DNA from: Kiritimatiellia bacterium
GTDB taxonomy: Bacteria > Verrucomicrobiota > Kiritimatiellia > RFP12 > DVOR01
Reading direction: 5' to 3'
DNA: 8,585 bases
Assembly: GCA_017457555.1 (NCBI GenBank)
Contig: JAFTHG010000211.1
Coordinates: forward strand, 1 to 8,585
Of this stretch, positions 7,146 through 8,585 are shown piece after piece; the stretch's first letter is position 1; each line of letters begins with the position of its first letter. The notes beneath the pieces are model-generated. The model saw nothing but the letters and a program-made list of their open reading frames with translations. It was not told the DNA's origin and ran no database searches. The position numbers and the translations under genes are program-made.

Positions 7146-7224
7146 CCTTCTCCTACTCATTTCTGATGCCACCACGATATCACATCCCTTTCACACAATC
7201 CTGAAAACGGATATCCGCAGACAT
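7146..7224 (-). other. Intergenic gap with two GATATC-centred palindromes
   Basis: This is the longest gap inside the operon, 79 bp if the ATG at 7145 is used. It holds a perfect 10-bp palindrome CGGATATCCG (7208-7217) and a second GATATC (7176-7181), with centres 34 bp apart. I see no convincing promoter or terminator. An operator is possible but unproven. Confidence 0.3.
7150..7154 (-). promoter_or_regulatory. Probable ribosome binding site for the DUF1874/crn2-like gene
   Basis: AGGAG on the minus strand, four bases before the ATG at 7145; the spacing is short. The upstream GTG at 7175 has only a weak AAGGG about ten bases away, so the start remains uncertain. Confidence 0.45.
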
Positions 7225-8331
7225 CTACTCCTCAATCTCAAAGGTTACGCATGATAAATCTGGCGCACGTTTATTTCCTTTCGGCAAAAGAGCTTCTGGG
7301 ATACCTTTCTGACGACACGCACTCTTAATTTTTGTCAAATCATCAACTGATGTTTTAGTCGTAAATTTTCCATTCTCATCCGCGCCAAAGGCTTCCTGAA
7401 ACAGAGACAACTCCGTCTTAAAATCTGCATCCCTATATTTCGTTTTGATTTCTTTTACAGCTTTATACAACACCTCTGTTTTATACGAAACGCCTCGCAT
7501 CACACAAAGCAATGTGAAGAATTCCGGAGCCGTAAGCTTAATCTCCGCCCCATCCAACCACACTTCGCCTGTTTTGAGGTTCATCTTCAAGACAGGCTTC
7601 CGGTTAATCTTCTCCTGTACGCGCTCACAGAGTGCTCTGAAAGAAACGACCTGCTCCTTCAACGTCTTTTCATAAAGCGGTCGCACACGGATGTAAGGCA
7701 CATTGAACAGATTAATTTCCGCTTTGTCATCCGTTACGGTAAATGTCTGCTTTGTCTCACGGTTAAACCCATTCCGCGCCTTCCACACCTTCCCATCCTT
7801 CTGTGGGAAGAAGAAAGGCGGGTTTAATGGAGTGTCAAAGGGCGGATTCACAAGGATATGATACACCTTATCTCCACCACGCCCTAAAAGAGACATACAC
7901 TGGAGTGCCAAAGCCCCCATCGTCTTGCGGCCACCGGCAATTGAAAGCAAAATCTCCGTTGAAGGCTCATCATACTTTCGCAACTCCTCCAACATCTTAT
8001 CTGCGGCCGCCAAATTATCTTCCGCCGTGGTGAGATCCTCTAAATGATTCGCCTCCGTATTCGCAAAGATCTTCCAAGAAGCCTCCCCCAACACAAGTTT
8101 ACCCGTGATTGGAATCTTCTTCTGCTTCAACGTGCGCTTAAACGTTTCCCAAATCCCCTTCTCCAATACATCAGCGACAAACGTTGCTTTACCCTTTGTG
8201 GTTGTCCAAATCTCAATCTTATCCGGCACCACGCGTTCATTTACCGCCAACGCCCAAATCGTCTCCGTCAAAATCGCAGGGGAAGTCCCCAATACACTAA
8301 TTAAGACAGTTTTACAATTCTCTAATGCCAT
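7225..8331 (-). CDS. NE0113-family CRISPR-associated CARF protein with winged-helix-like C-terminus
   Basis: 368-residue protein of the Cas_NE0113 family (PF09623/TIGR02584), labelled 'ring nuclease Csm6' in some databases. The N-terminal CARF domain shows VLISVLGTSPAILTETIWAL (9-28), IWTTTKGKA (41-49) and LLSIAGGRKTMGALALQ (128-144), the cOA-pocket loops of CARF proteins. The C-terminal part (about 247-368) reads VWLDGAEIKLTAPEFFTLLC (257-276), like the start of an OmpR-type winged helix ('v.ldG..i.Lt..Ef.LL'). No histidine occurs after His158, so no HEPN R-x(4-6)-H RNase motif is possible, unlike true Csm6/Csx1. It is the first gene of the operon, has a promoter just upstream and GGGAG at 8341-8345 nine bases before the ATG. 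A cOA-responsive regulator or ring nuclease is the best reading. Confidence 0.88.
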   Translation of the reverse strand: MALENCKTVLISVLGTSPAILTETIWALAVNERVVPDKIEIWTTTKGKATFVADVLEKGIWETFKRTLKQKKIPITGKLVLGEASWKIFANTEANHLEDLTTAEDNLAAADKMLEELRKYDEPSTEILLSIAGGRKTMGALALQCMSLLGRGGDKVYHILVNPPFDTPLNPPFFFPQKDGKVWKARNGFNRETKQTFTVTDDKAEINLFNVPYIRVRPLYEKTLKEQVVSFRALCERVQEKINRKPVLKMNLKTGEVWLDGAEIKLTAPEFFTLLCVMRGVSYKTEVLYKAVKEIKTKYRDADFKTELSLFQEAFGADENGKFTTKTSVDDLTKIKSACRQKGIPEALLPKGNKRAPDLSCVTFEIEE

Positions 8332-8375
8332 ACACCATATCTCCCTGTCATACCCTGCACGGCTGACATACTGTT

Positions 8376-8405
8376 ATTCTAACACGTCCCCTTTCACCCT
8401 GTCTA
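8376..8405 (-). promoter_or_regulatory. Sigma70-like promoter of the cmr operon
   Basis: On the minus strand, -35 TAGACA (8400-8405, five of six to consensus), an 18-bp spacer and -10 TAGAAT (8376-8381, five of six), with an extended -10 TG one base upstream of the hexamer. Initiation would fall near 8369, giving a leader of roughly 38 nt before the CARF gene. It is the only good promoter I find, and tight junctions downstream fit one long transcript through cmr1. Confidence 0.65.
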
Positions 8406-8420
8406 CAGAATTCACCTGAT

Positions 8421-8450
8421 TTTAAAAGAAATTGTGCTCCCCGACACAAT
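8421..8450 (-). terminator. Weak hairpin plus T-rich run upstream of the operon promoter
   Basis: On the minus strand ATTGTG-TCGGGGAG-CACAAT (8431-8450) is a perfect 6-bp inverted repeat followed by TTCTTTT. It could stop transcription entering from the right edge, or be a regulator site just upstream of the -35. The stem is short and AT-rich, so neither role is firm. Confidence 0.35.
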
Positions 8451-8459
8451 GCCACCACA

Positions 8460-8501
8460 GCTCCCACCTGCAAAGGTGGAAGCCAACTCAAAAACCTTTC
8501 G
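8460..8501. repeat. Structured repeat unit B: hairpin followed by CTCAAAAACCTTTCG
   Basis: Plus-strand hairpin CCACCT-GCAA-AGGTGG (8464-8479) closed by a GNRA-type loop and extended by GCT/AGC across one mismatch (8460-8483). It is followed by the 15-base tail CTCAAAAACCTTTCG (8487-8501). The same tail, with 13 of 15 bases identical, follows another hairpin 84 bp to the right. Confidence 0.5.
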
Positions 8502-8545
8502 GCTGTCGGTTCACTGGAACCCCCGTCGTTGTTGGTCTTCTCGTG

Positions 8546-8585
8546 GGCACCCTCCCCCCGCGGAGGGTGTCTCAAATGCCTTTCG
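8546..8585. repeat. Structured repeat unit A: hairpin followed by CTCAAATGCCTTTCG, cut by the window edge
   Basis: Plus-strand hairpin CACCCTCC-CCCCGC-GGAGGGTG (8548-8569), a perfect 8-bp stem, followed by CTCAAATGCCTTTCG (8571-8585). Between units A and B lies a third hairpin, GGTTC-ACTG-GAACC (8508-8521). Stem sequences differ between A and B while the tails are shared, as in dispersed palindromic elements. Only two partial copies are visible. Confidence 0.5.

Noticed and set aside
7146..7224. Secondary promoter ahead of the DUF1874-like gene
   Set aside because: I found no -35/-10 pair with acceptable spacing and match on the minus strand, so it is not listed.
7225..8331. HEPN ribonuclease (true Csm6/Csx1) call for the CARF protein
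   Set aside because: No R-x(4-6)-H motif; no histidine is present in the C-terminal 210 residues.
8348..8575. 75-codon minus-strand open frame at the right edge
   Set aside because: It overlaps the promoter and all the hairpin repeats, has low-complexity Pro/Gly/Arg-rich content at its start, no visible ribosome binding site and no recognisable family. It is most likely a chance frame through repeat DNA.
8460..8585. CRISPR array next to the cmr operon
   Set aside because: Only two similar tails are seen, hairpin stems differ between copies, and the 84-bp period is longer than usual repeat-spacer units. Identical direct repeats are absent.

Overview
The window carries an almost complete type III-B (Cmr) CRISPR-Cas effector operon. 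All its genes lie on the minus strand, so it reads from right to left. Strong AGGAGG-type ribosome binding sites sit before nearly every gene, and junctions are tight (1-4 bp overlaps, or a few bp apart). This indicates a bacterium that uses canonical Shine-Dalgarno initiation, with moderate GC content. I cannot place the genus from sequence alone. Negativicutes or another Gram-negative-type lineage is only a guess.

Layout in transcription order. (1) 8332-8585 is non-coding: structured, hairpin-rich repeats at the right edge, a small hairpin, then a good sigma70-like promoter (TAGACA, 18 bp, extended TG-T-TAGAAT). (2) 7225-8331 is an NE0113-family CARF protein whose C-terminus resembles a winged helix and lacks a HEPN RNase motif. 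(3) 6756-7145 is a small protein that I assign to the DUF1874 family (AcrIII-1/Crn2 ring nucleases). (4) 5298-6755 is Cmr2/Cas10, compact and HD-less, with an intact GGDD cyclase motif. (5) cmr3, cmr4, cmr5, cmr6 and cmr1 follow down to position 508. (6) Five bp after cmr1, a REP-associated tyrosine transposase (RAYT, Y1/HUH family) begins at 502 and runs off the left edge. It contains two in-frame, REP-like palindromic repeats of 37 bp.

How it would work (family knowledge plus inference): Cmr1 and Cmr3-6 with Cmr2 form the crRNA-guided complex, with Cmr4 as the backbone subunit that cuts target RNA. Target binding would switch on the Cas10 palm cyclase to make cyclic oligoadenylate (cOA). 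The CARF protein is the likely sensor, and the DUF1874 protein would degrade cOA to end the response. No HEPN, NucC, Can1/Can2-type or other killer effector is in the window, and no cas6, cas1/cas2 or CRISPR array is visible. The local layout is therefore a cyclase plus a sensor/regulator plus an off-switch, with the executioner absent or encoded elsewhere. A family best known as a viral anti-CRISPR appears here as a component of a host cmr operon.
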